The position numbers and the translations under genes are program-made. A DNA stretch of 64,000 nt from Prochlorococcus marinus str. MIT 9313 (lineage in GTDB: Bacteria > Cyanobacteriota > Cyanobacteriia > PCC-6307 > Cyanobiaceae), in assembly GCF_000011485.1 (NCBI RefSeq), contig NC_005071.1, forward strand, positions 2,346,874-2,410,873, written 5' to 3'. The notes beneath the pieces were generated by a model, which did no database searches, was not told where the DNA came from, and saw only the letters and a program-made list of their open reading frames with translations. Of this stretch, positions 18,266-27,535 are shown piece after piece. Numbering within the stretch: the stretch's first letter is position 1; each line of letters starts with the position of its first letter.

Positions 18266-19894
18266 ATGGTTATTAGCTCTCCTGCGAAACAATTTCTACA
18301 AGGAAAGAAGCTCAACAAAATTGAGCAAAATAAAGCTTTTAAAGATGGCTTAGATGTTGGTGATGAACTTGAAAACTTTGCTCAGCTCGGTTGGGAACAG
18401 GTCGATAAAACAGACCTCGAACTGCGCCTGAAATGGTATGGAATGTTCTGGCGACCCAAAACCCCTGGCAAGTTCATGCTACGGCTAAGGATACCCAATG
18501 GTGTTCTCAATAGCCACCAAATAAAAGTAGTGGCCTCAATCGTGGGTCGCTACGGAGAAGACGGCAGTTGCGACATCACAACACGCCAAAACCTACAGCT
18601 TCGTGGTGTTTTACTGAGTGATCTTCCCGAAATCCTCAAACGTCTTGAAGAGGCAGGTCTCAACACAATCCAATCAGGTTTTGATAACCCACGCAATGTC
18701 ACAGGAAATCCACTGGCTGGGATTGACCCTCTTGAAATTGTTGATACTCGCCCATACACAACTGAACTACAAAATTTCCTGACGAATCAAGGAAAGGGAA
18801 ACCATGAATTCTCCAACCTTCCCCGCAAATGGAATACGGCAGTTGCAGGGGCCCGCGATAATTTCCTGCTCCATAACGACATCATCTTCCATCCAGTGGA
18901 ACACGATGGGGTGATGGGTTTCGGCGTCTGGCTCGGAGGGATCCTCTCCTCGCAGATGAATGACTATGCGCTGCCTTTAAATGCCTGGGTTAAACCCAAT
19001 GAAATCTGTCGGCTCACCGGCACTATTCTAACGTTATGGCGAGATAACGGTGAGCGCAACAATCGCCCTAAGGGCAGGTTTCGCATGTACCTCGACAGCG
19101 TGGGCATCGAAGCGTTTCGCACCATGGTGGTGGAAAAATTTGGACCGCTAACACCTGATCCCGGTTCTGTATTTGAAGACAAGCCACGCTCTTTTTACGG
19201 AATCCACCCTCAGAAACAAACAGGGCTTCACTACGCCGGCATGCATGTACCGGTTGGACGATTAAACGCAGAAGATCTTCAGGATCTTGCTAGCGCCAGT
19301 CTTAACTATGGCAGTGGTGAAATTCGTCTTACAGAAGACCAGAACATCATTTTGGTGGGGCTATCAACTACCAACCTCGACAAATTTCAAGCTGATCCAC
19401 TGCTACAGCGTTTTCCACTTGAGCCCGGTTCCATTGCCGCCGGCACTGTCTCCTGCACAGGAAATACGTACTGCAGCTTCGCCCTTACAAACACCAAAGA
19501 TCAGGCCATGGCAATGGCACATGAACTGGATGCAGAACTCATCCTCCCTGAGGAAATAAAAGTCCATTGGACTGGCTGTCCCAACAGCTGTGGCCAGGCC
19601 TACATGGGCGCAATCGGCCTCACAGGAACCAAAGCCCGTGCACCGAACGGGGGCCAAGGCATGGTTGAGGCCTATGACCTCAGCCTTGAAGGCAGGCAAG
19701 GGCCGGATGCCCAAATCGGAACACTGCATCGCAAAGGCATTCCTGGCAGCGAACTGAAAGACGTTCTGCGGGAATTACTGATCGAACGCTTCGGTGCTCA
19801 ACCTCGTAGCCAACCGAAGCAAAACAGCGACCCTTTCTCAAACTTCATGAACTGGTTCAGCAATTTAGGCGAAAACAGCAGCCCATCCCCTTGA
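18266..19894 (+). CDS. nirA: Ferredoxin-nitrite reductase
   Basis: Six-electron reduction of nitrite to ammonium using reduced ferredoxin, siroheme and a 4Fe-4S cluster. Sulfite/nitrite reductase repeats include RYGEDGSCDITTRQNLQLRG and GFDNPRNVTGNPLAGID. Cluster/siroheme cysteines lie in SCTGNTYC (about residues 396-401) and TGCPNSCGQ (about 435-443). At 542 aa it is longer than usual because, after GAQPR, it has a tail of about 27 aa with DPFSNFMNWFSNLG; the following 47-aa ORF has two related motifs. The ATG at 18266 has no strong ribosome site. focA and siroheme genes flank it, and no nitrate reductase is present. Confidence 0.96.
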   Translation: MVISSPAKQFLQGKKLNKIEQNKAFKDGLDVGDELENFAQLGWEQVDKTDLELRLKWYGMFWRPKTPGKFMLRLRIPNGVLNSHQIKVVASIVGRYGEDGSCDITTRQNLQLRGVLLSDLPEILKRLEEAGLNTIQSGFDNPRNVTGNPLAGIDPLEIVDTRPYTTELQNFLTNQGKGNHEFSNLPRKWNTAVAGARDNFLLHNDIIFHPVEHDGVMGFGVWLGGILSSQMNDYALPLNAWVKPNEICRLTGTILTLWRDNGERNNRPKGRFRMYLDSVGIEAFRTMVVEKFGPLTPDPGSVFEDKPRSFYGIHPQKQTGLHYAGMHVPVGRLNAEDLQDLASASLNYGSGEIRLTEDQNIILVGLSTTNLDKFQADPLLQRFPLEPGSIAAGTVSCTGNTYCSFALTNTKDQAMAMAHELDAELILPEEIKVHWTGCPNSCGQAYMGAIGLTGTKARAPNGGQGMVEAYDLSLEGRQGPDAQIGTLHRKGIPGSELKDVLRELLIERFGAQPRSQPKQNSDPFSNFMNWFSNLGENSSPSP

Positions 19895-19946
19895 GCTGCG
19901 ATCGCTAAACCACCGTTCTTAGATCAATCACCTATCAAGCCACACC

Positions 19947-20090
19947 ATGCAATCGACTTCCCAAGCACGTGATCTTTTCTCTCGCTTTGTCAACTGGTTA
20001 AGCAACAGCGGTCACGACAAGCCTGCAATCAATCAAAAAGAAGGTGGCCAAGATGTCTTCTCACGCCTGATGAACCGAATCAGCGGCTGA
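19947..20090 (+). CDS. 47-aa ORF with two copies of the NirA C-terminal motif
   Basis: ATG at 19947, TGA at 20088. Near the N-terminus is ARDLFSRFVNWLSNSG and at the C-terminus QDVFSRLMNRISG, joined by a polar linker (HDKPAINQKEGG). Both match the NirA tail DPFSNFMNWFSNLG, giving a shared pattern D-x-F-S-x-hydrophobic-x-N-(W/R)-hydrophobic-S. It lies 52 bases after nirA and 46 before focA on the same strand. It may derive from a partial duplication of the nirA 3' end and could act as a bivalent partner or adaptor. No function is known to me. NirP1 is a described small NirA regulator in cyanobacteria, but I cannot establish homology. Confidence 0.6.
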   Translation: MQSTSQARDLFSRFVNWLSNSGHDKPAINQKEGGQDVFSRLMNRISG

Positions 20091-20136
20091 AACCCTTAAT
20101 TCCTTCCTTCAACACCCCACCCCAACGAGAACTGCC

Positions 20137-21048
20137 ATGGATGTGAACACATCCCAAATGGACTACGTCCTGCCCAATGAACTCGTCGACGGCATGATTA
20201 CTGCCGGCGGAAAAAAATCCAGTGTCAGCATTAAAAATCTGCTGGTACGTGGTTTCTATTCAGGAGCGATTCTTGGCCTAGCCACCTGCTTAGCCATCAC
20301 CGTAGGAGTCCAGTCTGGAATGCCATTTCTAGGCTCCGTTCTCTTCCCCTTTGGGTTTGCCAGCATCGTGCTCTTCGGCATGGAGCTAGTCACAGGCAAC
20401 TTCGCCTTATTGCCAATGGCAACCTGGGCAGGGAAAAGCACATGGCAAGCAACCTTCCGCAACTGGATATGGGTTTGGATTGGCAATTTCATCGGCTGTG
20501 CATTGGTGGCTCTATTACTCGCCACAAGCCTGACCAGCGCAGGCACAGTTGAGCCACTTGCGGCAGCCGATGGGGGCAAAGGTTGGGCCGTGATTGCCGC
20601 CAAGATCATGGCACTCAATAAGGCCAATGTCGTGGCCAAATATCAAGACCTAGGCAGCACTGGTTTCTTCCTCGCGTTCCTACGCGGCATGATTGCCAAC
20701 TGGCTGGTTTGTCTTGGGGTCACGATGGCCTTGGTAAGCAAGAGCGTTCCAGGAAAGATCCTGGCCTGCTGGCTGCCGATCACAGCATTCCAAACCATGG
20801 GAATGGAGCACATCGTGGTGAACATGTTCCTGCACACCGCCGGACCCATGCTTGGTTCAGGAGTTTCTTTTGGCCAGGTAATCGTTTGGAACTTCATTCC
20901 AGTCACCCTCGGCAACATCATTGGCGGGATGGTGTTTATCGGCATGCTCTTCTACAGCACCCATCGCACCCAAATGAGCAACGTACTGCCGACGGTTCAC
21001 GATGAGAAGCTGGAACGTGAACTCGCCGCCGAACTAGGCGCACGCTGA
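20137..21048 (+). CDS. focA: Formate/nitrite transporter (nitrite uptake)
   Basis: FNT-family channel, 303 aa, with about six hydrophobic segments and family blocks FPFGFASIVLFGMELVTGNF and GMEHIVVNMF. Substrate inferred as nitrite from its place after nirA. In other cyanobacteria nitrite usually enters by NrtP or NrtABCD; the FNT type here suggests a replacement adapted to nitrite-only growth. Confidence 0.9.
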   Translation: MDVNTSQMDYVLPNELVDGMITAGGKKSSVSIKNLLVRGFYSGAILGLATCLAITVGVQSGMPFLGSVLFPFGFASIVLFGMELVTGNFALLPMATWAGKSTWQATFRNWIWVWIGNFIGCALVALLLATSLTSAGTVEPLAAADGGKGWAVIAAKIMALNKANVVAKYQDLGSTGFFLAFLRGMIANWLVCLGVTMALVSKSVPGKILACWLPITAFQTMGMEHIVVNMFLHTAGPMLGSGVSFGQVIVWNFIPVTLGNIIGGMVFIGMLFYSTHRTQMSNVLPTVHDEKLERELAAELGAR

Positions 21049-21060
21049 TCTAGAACATTC

Positions 21061-21783
21061 ATGAGCTTCGATGAAGCCGTTCTCTGGGAACGTCTCAATA
21101 AAGTAGGCAAGGCTCCTCTAGAACCAGACTGGCTGGGGAATGTTTACTGCCCCAGCCTTTCTGCTGATCTACGTAAAGCCTTAGCCGAAAGACTGGGCTT
21201 GCTTGGTAATGATGGCTGGGGAATATTAAAAACCCTGCTTAAGCAACATGGTAAGCAGTCTGAACTCATCCATGCAGCGGGCCTCTGCCATCAACCTGAG
21301 GCTCGAGACTGGCTCATCCAACAACTTGGTGATCAAGAAGAACTGGAGCTCGAGGTACTACAAGCAATGGCTTGCTGGGGAGCAATCGTGCCAACTTTGC
21401 TGATAAAAAGGATTTTCAGAGAACCTTCCCAAGCAATGCGCATGGCTGGTCTGGAGTTGTTGAACTTCAAGGCATACCAACTCAGCGATGACGAGCTGCT
21501 GAACCTCCTTGACGACCTCCTCAACGACATACGCGATCCAGTGGTGTTAAGCACCATTCGAATTCTGCAACGACGCGATGGTGTCGACATCAGCAACCGC
21601 ATTGCCGAAGTGGCAAGAAAAGGTTCCGAAGCGACAACACGAGCAGCATTACTAGCCCTGGGCTGCATCGGCACATCCAGCAGTCAATCAAACCTGTTCA
21701 AGCTCAGCCAAAGTCTGCCGACTGATCTCCATCGAGACCTAGCCAAAAAACAACTTGCTCAGCAATACAGATCATGGCAATAA
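21061..21783 (+). CDS. HEAT-repeat protein linked to nitrite assimilation genes
   Basis: 240 aa, all-helical, with alternating helical repeats such as ALAERLGLLGNDGWGILKTL and DPVVLSTIRILQRRDG that fit HEAT/PBS-lyase-like repeats. It starts 12 bases after focA, so it is probably in the nirA-focA transcript. HEAT proteins in cyanobacteria often act in chromophore attachment or as assembly factors; a role in NirA maturation is only a guess from context. Confidence 0.7.
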   Translation: MSFDEAVLWERLNKVGKAPLEPDWLGNVYCPSLSADLRKALAERLGLLGNDGWGILKTLLKQHGKQSELIHAAGLCHQPEARDWLIQQLGDQEELELEVLQAMACWGAIVPTLLIKRIFREPSQAMRMAGLELLNFKAYQLSDDELLNLLDDLLNDIRDPVVLSTIRILQRRDGVDISNRIAEVARKGSEATTRAALLALGCIGTSSSQSNLFKLSQSLPTDLHRDLAKKQLAQQYRSWQ

Positions 21784-21882
21784 ATCCATAGCCAACTGAT
21801 ACGCCAATATGGGTTATTGAATCAAAAAGAGGATGATGGCAATAAATGAAAACTGCAATCCAAGCAAAAGCAATCGTATCTG

Positions 21883-22020
21883 ATGATTCATTTCATTGAC
21901 ACCAATCAACTACTGAAAAGCAGAACTACGGTGCCACAAAAAGCACTCTTACTGTTAGATGAATCTTCTATGCAAGATGCATGCCGAACCCTTGCAATCA
22001 AAAGCCCAATAATCAAATAA
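21883..22020 (+). CDS. Possible small protein or gene remnant (45 aa)
   Basis: ATG at 21883 opens a frame beginning MIHFIDTNQLLKS and containing LLLLDESSMQDACRTLA, ending TAA at 22018-22020. It lies in the 449-base gap 21784-22232, which otherwise has no gene, no clear terminator and a repeated ATGGCAATAAAT (21775 and 21836). In other marine picocyanobacteria nitrate genes lie in this neighbourhood, so this may be scar sequence. Coding status uncertain. Confidence 0.3.
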   Translation: MIHFIDTNQLLKSRTTVPQKALLLLDESSMQDACRTLAIKSPIIK

Positions 22021-22232
22021 AAAATAGCATAAAACTAGTCTCAACGTTGATCAATACCCCAGCGTAAAAAACTTTGCAGATTCGAACCTTGCACTTAAAA
22101 ATATAACTACGCTGAAATGCAAACAGCCTCGCTTTATCGTTGAAGTGATTCCTAAAGCCCAACAGAGCCAATTAAACCTATGCCAAGCAGACATGTCACA
22201 AGGATGTCTTAATCGCTACTCCACGCAGCTAC

Positions 22233-23339
22233 ATGACTACAGAAAGATCCAATGAGTTCCGGCAATCAATCGTGACCACATGCCCCGAATTATCCGGCCG
22301 TGAACGCTTCAAAGCCCACCTCAGGAAGGTGGGAAGTGGAGAGCAAACCAGTCGTGGCATGAGCCGTGAAGAATCGGCTGATGCCTTGCATCTCATCCTT
22401 ACAGCCCAAGCCAGCCCTGCTCAAATTGGCGCCTTCCTCATCGCCCATCGCATTCGTCGACCCGAGCCCCAGGAACTCGCCGGCATGCTCGATACATACA
22501 GAGTGCTTGGACCCAAACTGAAATCAGCCAATGGCCAGAAACGACCCATTTGCTTTGGCATGCCATTCGACGGCCGCAAGCGAACAGCCCCGATTTATCC
22601 GCTCACAGCACTGGTCCTACTCAACGCTGGTCAACCCGTCGTCTTGCAAGGGGGGCAGCGTATGCCAATCAAATATGGCGTCACCACAGAAGAGTTATTC
22701 AAAGCCTTAGGGCTACAACTCCAAGGCCTATCAATAGCAAACCTAGAAGCTGGCTTTCAACAACATGGTCTGGCACTGATTTACCAGCCAGATCACTTCC
22801 CGCTAGCCGAAAGCTTGATCAGTTATCGCGACGACATCGGCAAGCGACCGCCTGTGGCCAGTTTGGAGCTGCTTTGGACAGCACATCAAGGAAAGCATTT
22901 GCTCGTCAGCGGCTTCGTGCATCCCCCCACAGAAGAGCGGGCCTGGAAAGCCCTTGCGCTAGCAGGTGAAACAAATCTCGTGACTGTGAAAGGGCTCGAA
23001 GGAAGCACAGACCTTCCCATCAGTCGAGCTTGCATCACATCCCGAGTTCAAAATGGCAAGCCAGAACGACTCATCCTCCACCCCCGTAACCATGGCTGCT
23101 TTAGCCAAGACGTTGAGTGGAGCAACCTGACGGAGTGGAGCGAGCAGGCAATGGAAGCTCTGCACAATCGCGGGCCATTAAGTCAGCCCCTCCTCTGGAA
23201 TGCTGGTACCTACCTATGGTTAGCTGGCCTAGCCGACAACCTCGATGAAGGTATCGCTCATGCTGAAAAGTGTCTGCAATCAGGCTTAGCCCAAACCACG
23301 CTTGAGCAGCTCATTGCTTGGAGAGAAACCATCATTTGA
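22233..23339 (+). CDS. TrpD2-like anthranilate phosphoribosyltransferase family protein
   Basis: 368 aa with the nucleoside phosphorylase/TrpD fold pattern: N-terminal helical part with GMSREESADALHLIL and QIGAFLIAHRIR, then the phosphoribosyltransferase-like domain. The GTGGD PRPP-binding loop of true TrpD is replaced by FGMPFDGRKRTAP, so it is probably not the tryptophan enzyme. TrpD2/YbiB proteins have been reported to bind nucleic acid. It lies next to the nitrite genes. Confidence 0.75.
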   Translation: MTTERSNEFRQSIVTTCPELSGRERFKAHLRKVGSGEQTSRGMSREESADALHLILTAQASPAQIGAFLIAHRIRRPEPQELAGMLDTYRVLGPKLKSANGQKRPICFGMPFDGRKRTAPIYPLTALVLLNAGQPVVLQGGQRMPIKYGVTTEELFKALGLQLQGLSIANLEAGFQQHGLALIYQPDHFPLAESLISYRDDIGKRPPVASLELLWTAHQGKHLLVSGFVHPPTEERAWKALALAGETNLVTVKGLEGSTDLPISRACITSRVQNGKPERLILHPRNHGCFSQDVEWSNLTEWSEQAMEALHNRGPLSQPLLWNAGTYLWLAGLADNLDEGIAHAEKCLQSGLAQTTLEQLIAWRETII

Positions 23340-23817
23340 AGCGAGCCTGTAGGTTTTTCGCCATGCGATAACGATCGAAACTCACACCTCCGATCTGAAT
23401 CACTTCCTTAGACATTTCAATCCAGCCCCACTTCAACAGCAAAGGGTGACTACACAAACTGGCTTCCGTCACCAAGATTAGCTCTCCTTCCTGCAAGGCT
23501 TCAGCTTCTACCTGTTCAAGCAACGCAGTGGCATGGCCACAACGAGCAGACCGGCCCCGGCAATACAGCAACGCCAAACGATCAGAGGGATAACGAAGAG
23601 CGAAAGCCTCAACCTCGTCGTTCTCAAGACTCAACCAACCTCGTCCTTCAATCAGTGGCCGATCCAGAACTCCTGGTAACCAAGCCAAGGCTGCCCAAGC
23701 ACTGATCTGAACAGGGGAATACAAGCCTCCCCCTTGAGATTCAATCGCATCGGCATAAATCTCCCTGACAACAAAATGATCAGTTTTTGTAAGGGGTCTT
23801 AAGCGGCGACAAGTCAC
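23332..23817 (-). CDS. GNAT-family N-acetyltransferase
   Basis: 161 aa. The acetyl-CoA-binding motif A region reads LALLYCRGRSARCGHATALLEQVE, followed by a beta strand (LILVTEAS) and SHPLLLKWGW, the usual GNAT order. Substrate unknown. Its 3' end overlaps that of the TrpD2-like gene by 8 bases (convergent). Confidence 0.7.
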   Translation of the reverse strand: MTCRRLRPLTKTDHFVVREIYADAIESQGGGLYSPVQISAWAALAWLPGVLDRPLIEGRGWLSLENDEVEAFALRYPSDRLALLYCRGRSARCGHATALLEQVEAEALQEGELILVTEASLCSHPLLLKWGWIEMSKEVIQIGGVSFDRYRMAKNLQARFK

Positions 23818-23838
23818 AAGAGCCTGCCATTTAGATCA

Positions 23839-25146
23839 ATGGCGTCAAGTCTCTATGGGATCGTGACATTCATCCTGACTCATTCCCAATTGCGCCGACC
23901 ACAGATTCCCATCTTTCTCTGTGCCTTTGTCACTCTGTTGAACGATCGCCTAGGTGAAACCCTCTTACTGCCATTACTTCCATACCTCCCAGGACGCTTC
24001 ACAGACAGCGGCACAATCCTGGGGCTACTTGGAGGTACTTATGCATTGGCTCAATTCGTCGTGGCTCCCCTAATTGGAGCTCTCAGTGATCGTTTTGGCC
24101 GCAAACCAATTTTAACCGCTTGCGTTGCTGGCTCAGTAGTAGGCCTTGGCTTATTCGCTATCACAGTATGGATTGACTGGAACATACTTCCAGCCGCTTG
24201 GATCGGCATTGTTCCCCTGATCCTTCTCTTCTCAGCAAGAATCATCGATGGCGTTAGCGGTGGAACAGCAAGTAGCGCCACAGCAGTGCTTGCCGACATC
24301 TCAACACCTGAGAGCCGAGCAAAGGCATTCGGCCTGATTGGCGTTGCATTCGGCCTCGGGTTCATCTTGGGCCCTTATATCGGTGGCCGCTTAGCAGAGA
24401 TCAATATTGCTCTACCCGGGATAGCCGCCACAGCCTTCGCCGTCGCGAACCTGCTTCTTGTGATCTATATCCTTCCCGAAACACACCCGCCAGCAGCTCG
24501 CAATTCCCTACCAAGCAAAAGACAACTCAACCCGATCACCCAGCTAGCACAGATCTTTGCCAATCCATTAGTAAGCCGCCTTTGTTTCGCCTTCTTCCTG
24601 TTCTTCATGGCATTCAACGGTTTCACAGCTGTGCTGGTGCTTTACCTGAAGCAAGCCTTTTCATGGACAGTCGGTTTAGCGGGCCTGACCTTTGCAGTTG
24701 TAGGCGTGATCGCAATGGTGGTTCAAGGGCTGCTCATCGGTCCACTGGTTAAATCCTTCGGCGAATGGCGGCTCACCATTGCTGGCGTTGGCTTCGTCAT
24801 TGCAGGCTGTCTGCTATTGCCCATGGCCAGTCAGCAGAATTCGATTTCTGTTGTATTCACTGCCGTATCGGTACTAGCCCTTGGCACAGGTCTAGTAGTG
24901 CCATGCTTGAGAGCCCTCGTCTCGAGACGCCTCGACAACGCAGGCCAAGGGGCAGTACTCGGTAGCCTTCAAGGCCTGCAGAGTCTAGGGACCTTCCTTG
25001 GGGCAGCGGCTGCAGGATTCGCCTACGACCAAATAGGCCCTCGCAGTCCCTTCTGGCTGGCCATCCTCGTACTAACGGGAGTTGTTGCCCTTGTTGCAGG
25101 AGGCCCACCTGCAAGCACAAGTAACACAACAATCAAACAATCATGA
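23839..25146 (+). CDS. MFS efflux transporter (DHA1 type)
   Basis: 435 aa with about 12 hydrophobic segments. The loop 2-3 motif GALSDRFGRKPIL is the MFS signature, and GVAFGLGFILGPYIGG resembles the antiporter motif C of tetracycline/multidrug exporters. Start may be internal (the first 25 residues are not conserved in character). Substrate cannot be inferred. ppk follows closely. Confidence 0.85.
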   Translation: MASSLYGIVTFILTHSQLRRPQIPIFLCAFVTLLNDRLGETLLLPLLPYLPGRFTDSGTILGLLGGTYALAQFVVAPLIGALSDRFGRKPILTACVAGSVVGLGLFAITVWIDWNILPAAWIGIVPLILLFSARIIDGVSGGTASSATAVLADISTPESRAKAFGLIGVAFGLGFILGPYIGGRLAEINIALPGIAATAFAVANLLLVIYILPETHPPAARNSLPSKRQLNPITQLAQIFANPLVSRLCFAFFLFFMAFNGFTAVLVLYLKQAFSWTVGLAGLTFAVVGVIAMVVQGLLIGPLVKSFGEWRLTIAGVGFVIAGCLLLPMASQQNSISVVFTAVSVLALGTGLVVPCLRALVSRRLDNAGQGAVLGSLQGLQSLGTFLGAAAAGFAYDQIGPRSPFWLAILVLTGVVALVAGGPPASTSNTTIKQS

Positions 25147-25188
25147 TTGCTACTTTGCCTGGATAGTGGATCAACAAACTGGCATTCA

Positions 25189-27327
25189 ATGAGTAATCCA
25201 GCAGTAGCTTCGGAGCACTACATCAACCGAGAGCTCAGCTGGATCTCCTTCAACGAAAGGGTCCTTGCTCAGGCACTGGATACGCGCACCCCGCTGCTGG
25301 AACAAGCCAAGTTCAGTGCCATCTTCAGCAACAACCTCGACGAATTCTTCATGGTTCGCGTGGCCTCCCTCAAAGCACAAGTGGAAGCCGGCATTACCAA
25401 AACCAGCGCAGACGGTCTAACCCCTCTTCAGCAGCTCCTCACGATCCGAGATCACCTTGTTCCTCTCATCGAGCAACAACAAGATCACTACCGTAAACAC
25501 CTCAAAAACCAGCTAGTCGAGCATGGTGTTCACCTACTCGACTATGAGCAACTCAATCCAAAAGAACGCCTCTGGATTGACAATTATTTCCAAACAGCCA
25601 TTTTCCCGGTGCTGACACCACTAGCCGTGGATCAAGCCCATCCCTTCCCTTTCGTTAGCAATCTCAGCCTCAACATTGCGACCCTGATCCTCGATCCGGA
25701 AACAGGCCAACAACAATTCGCCCGGGTCAAGATTCCACAAAAAACGATCCCTCGGTTTGTAGAGATACCTCCTGATCTAAGTGGCATCAATCCCAAACCA
25801 GTTCACACAGCAGTTCCATTGGAGCAAGTGGTGGCCTTCAACCTCAAATTGCTCTTCCCCGGGATGAAGATTGAAGAGCACTACTTCTTCCGAGTCACCC
25901 GCGATGCCGACCTTGAACTCAGGGACCTAGAAGCCGACGATCTCATGAGCGCCATGGAACAAGGCCTGCATAAGCGGCGGATGGGCGGAGAAGTGGTGAG
26001 ACTCGAAGTGACAAACGAAATGCCCCAGAGAGTCGTTGAGATGCTGATTGAAGGTATGGCTGTTGAAGAAAAAGACCTTTATCGCATCGAGGGACTACTA
26101 GGCCTCGATGATCTATTCGGTCTCATGCGTTTACCTCTGGAACAACTCAAAGACCAACCCCACATTGGCCTGACCGCCAAAGTTCTCTCCCGCAGCCAGC
26201 GCAGAATGCTTGAAGACGAATCAATCAAAGAAGAAGAATTCAAAAGCATCTTCTCGGTGATTCGCCGCAAAGACATTCTCCTTCACCACCCATACGAACT
26301 GTTCGCGACCTCTGTAGAGGAATTCATCAATCAGGCAGCAGACGATCCCCTAGTCATGGGAATCAAGATCACGCTCTATCGGACATCTAAGGATTCCCCA
26401 ATCATTGCGGCCCTGATTCGTGCAGCCGAACACGGAAAGCAGGTCATGGCTCTGGTTGAACTCAAGGCACGCTTCGATGAAGGCAACAATATTCAATGGG
26501 CCCGTCATCTAGAACGATCTGGCGTTCACGTTGTCTATGGCGTTTTAGGACTAAAAACCCACACAAAAACCATCTTGGTCGTTCGCAAAGAAAAAGAGCG
26601 CCTACGCAGCTACGTGCACATCGGCACAGGGAACTACAACTCGAAGACATCACGTCTCTATACCGATCTTGGTCTGCTCTCTGCAAGACCGGAACTCAGC
26701 CAAGATCTAGTCGAGCTATTCAATTATCTCACTGGCTTTTCAAAGCAACAAAGCTTCCGTCGACTGCTGGTGGCACCTGTCACCCTACGCAAGGGAATGG
26801 AATCACTCATCCTCCGCGAAATCGAACACGCCCGCGAAGGTAGAGGCGGACACATCCGCGCCAAGATGAATGCTCTGGTGGATCCAGCCATCATTAGCCT
26901 GCTCTACGAAGCTTCCCAAGTTGGAGTTCGTATCGAACTGATCATCCGCGGTATGTGCTGTCTCTACCCAGGACGAAAAGGATTCAGCGAAAACATCAGC
27001 GTGATCAGCATCATCGGCCGGTTCCTGGAACACTCCCGTATCTTCTGGTTTGCCAATGACAACAACCCAGAGGTTTATATCGGCAGCGCAGACTTGATGC
27101 CTCGAAACCTAGACAGACGCGTGGAAGCCATTACTCCAATTGAAGAACCAGAGCAAAAGGAACACCTAGAGCGACTGCTGAACCTCTACCTAAACGACAA
27201 CCGCGAAGCATGGGATATGCAGAGCGATGGCAGCTTTTTACAGCGCCAACCCAATCCCAATAGTGAAGAACATCGTGCACAGCAACAGCTGATCAACCTT
27301 TGGCAACAAGGCATCCCAGCAGCGTGA
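25189..27327 (+). CDS. ppk: Polyphosphate kinase 1
   Basis: Reversible polymerisation of ATP gamma-phosphate to polyphosphate. 712 aa from the ATG at 25189 (SEHYINRELSWISFNERVL); the frame also runs back to a TTG at 25147. PLD-like catalytic segments are LVELKARFDEGNNI and LKTHTKTILVVR, the latter with the expected phosphorylated/catalytic histidines, and YVHIGTGNYN. All main PPK1 regions are present. Confidence 0.96.
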   Translation: MSNPAVASEHYINRELSWISFNERVLAQALDTRTPLLEQAKFSAIFSNNLDEFFMVRVASLKAQVEAGITKTSADGLTPLQQLLTIRDHLVPLIEQQQDHYRKHLKNQLVEHGVHLLDYEQLNPKERLWIDNYFQTAIFPVLTPLAVDQAHPFPFVSNLSLNIATLILDPETGQQQFARVKIPQKTIPRFVEIPPDLSGINPKPVHTAVPLEQVVAFNLKLLFPGMKIEEHYFFRVTRDADLELRDLEADDLMSAMEQGLHKRRMGGEVVRLEVTNEMPQRVVEMLIEGMAVEEKDLYRIEGLLGLDDLFGLMRLPLEQLKDQPHIGLTAKVLSRSQRRMLEDESIKEEEFKSIFSVIRRKDILLHHPYELFATSVEEFINQAADDPLVMGIKITLYRTSKDSPIIAALIRAAEHGKQVMALVELKARFDEGNNIQWARHLERSGVHVVYGVLGLKTHTKTILVVRKEKERLRSYVHIGTGNYNSKTSRLYTDLGLLSARPELSQDLVELFNYLTGFSKQQSFRRLLVAPVTLRKGMESLILREIEHAREGRGGHIRAKMNALVDPAIISLLYEASQVGVRIELIIRGMCCLYPGRKGFSENISVISIIGRFLEHSRIFWFANDNNPEVYIGSADLMPRNLDRRVEAITPIEEPEQKEHLERLLNLYLNDNREAWDMQSDGSFLQRQPNPNSEEHRAQQQLINLWQQGIPAA

Positions 27328-27535
27328 AACTCGATGCCTCACGAGACCATAACTGTGAGAAAGTACTCTTTGCTACCTAAAAAGGAATAATCAGCATGCA
27401 AAACAGTTTTTTTACTTAGAAGCGACCAATCAACTGATCGCTCTCATGGGCTAACAAAAACTTTTTGCTTCAACCAAGTTTCTAAGCTCTATGAGTGCTA
27501 CATTCCGCGCAAATCTAATTTAGGAGGCCAGGGTG

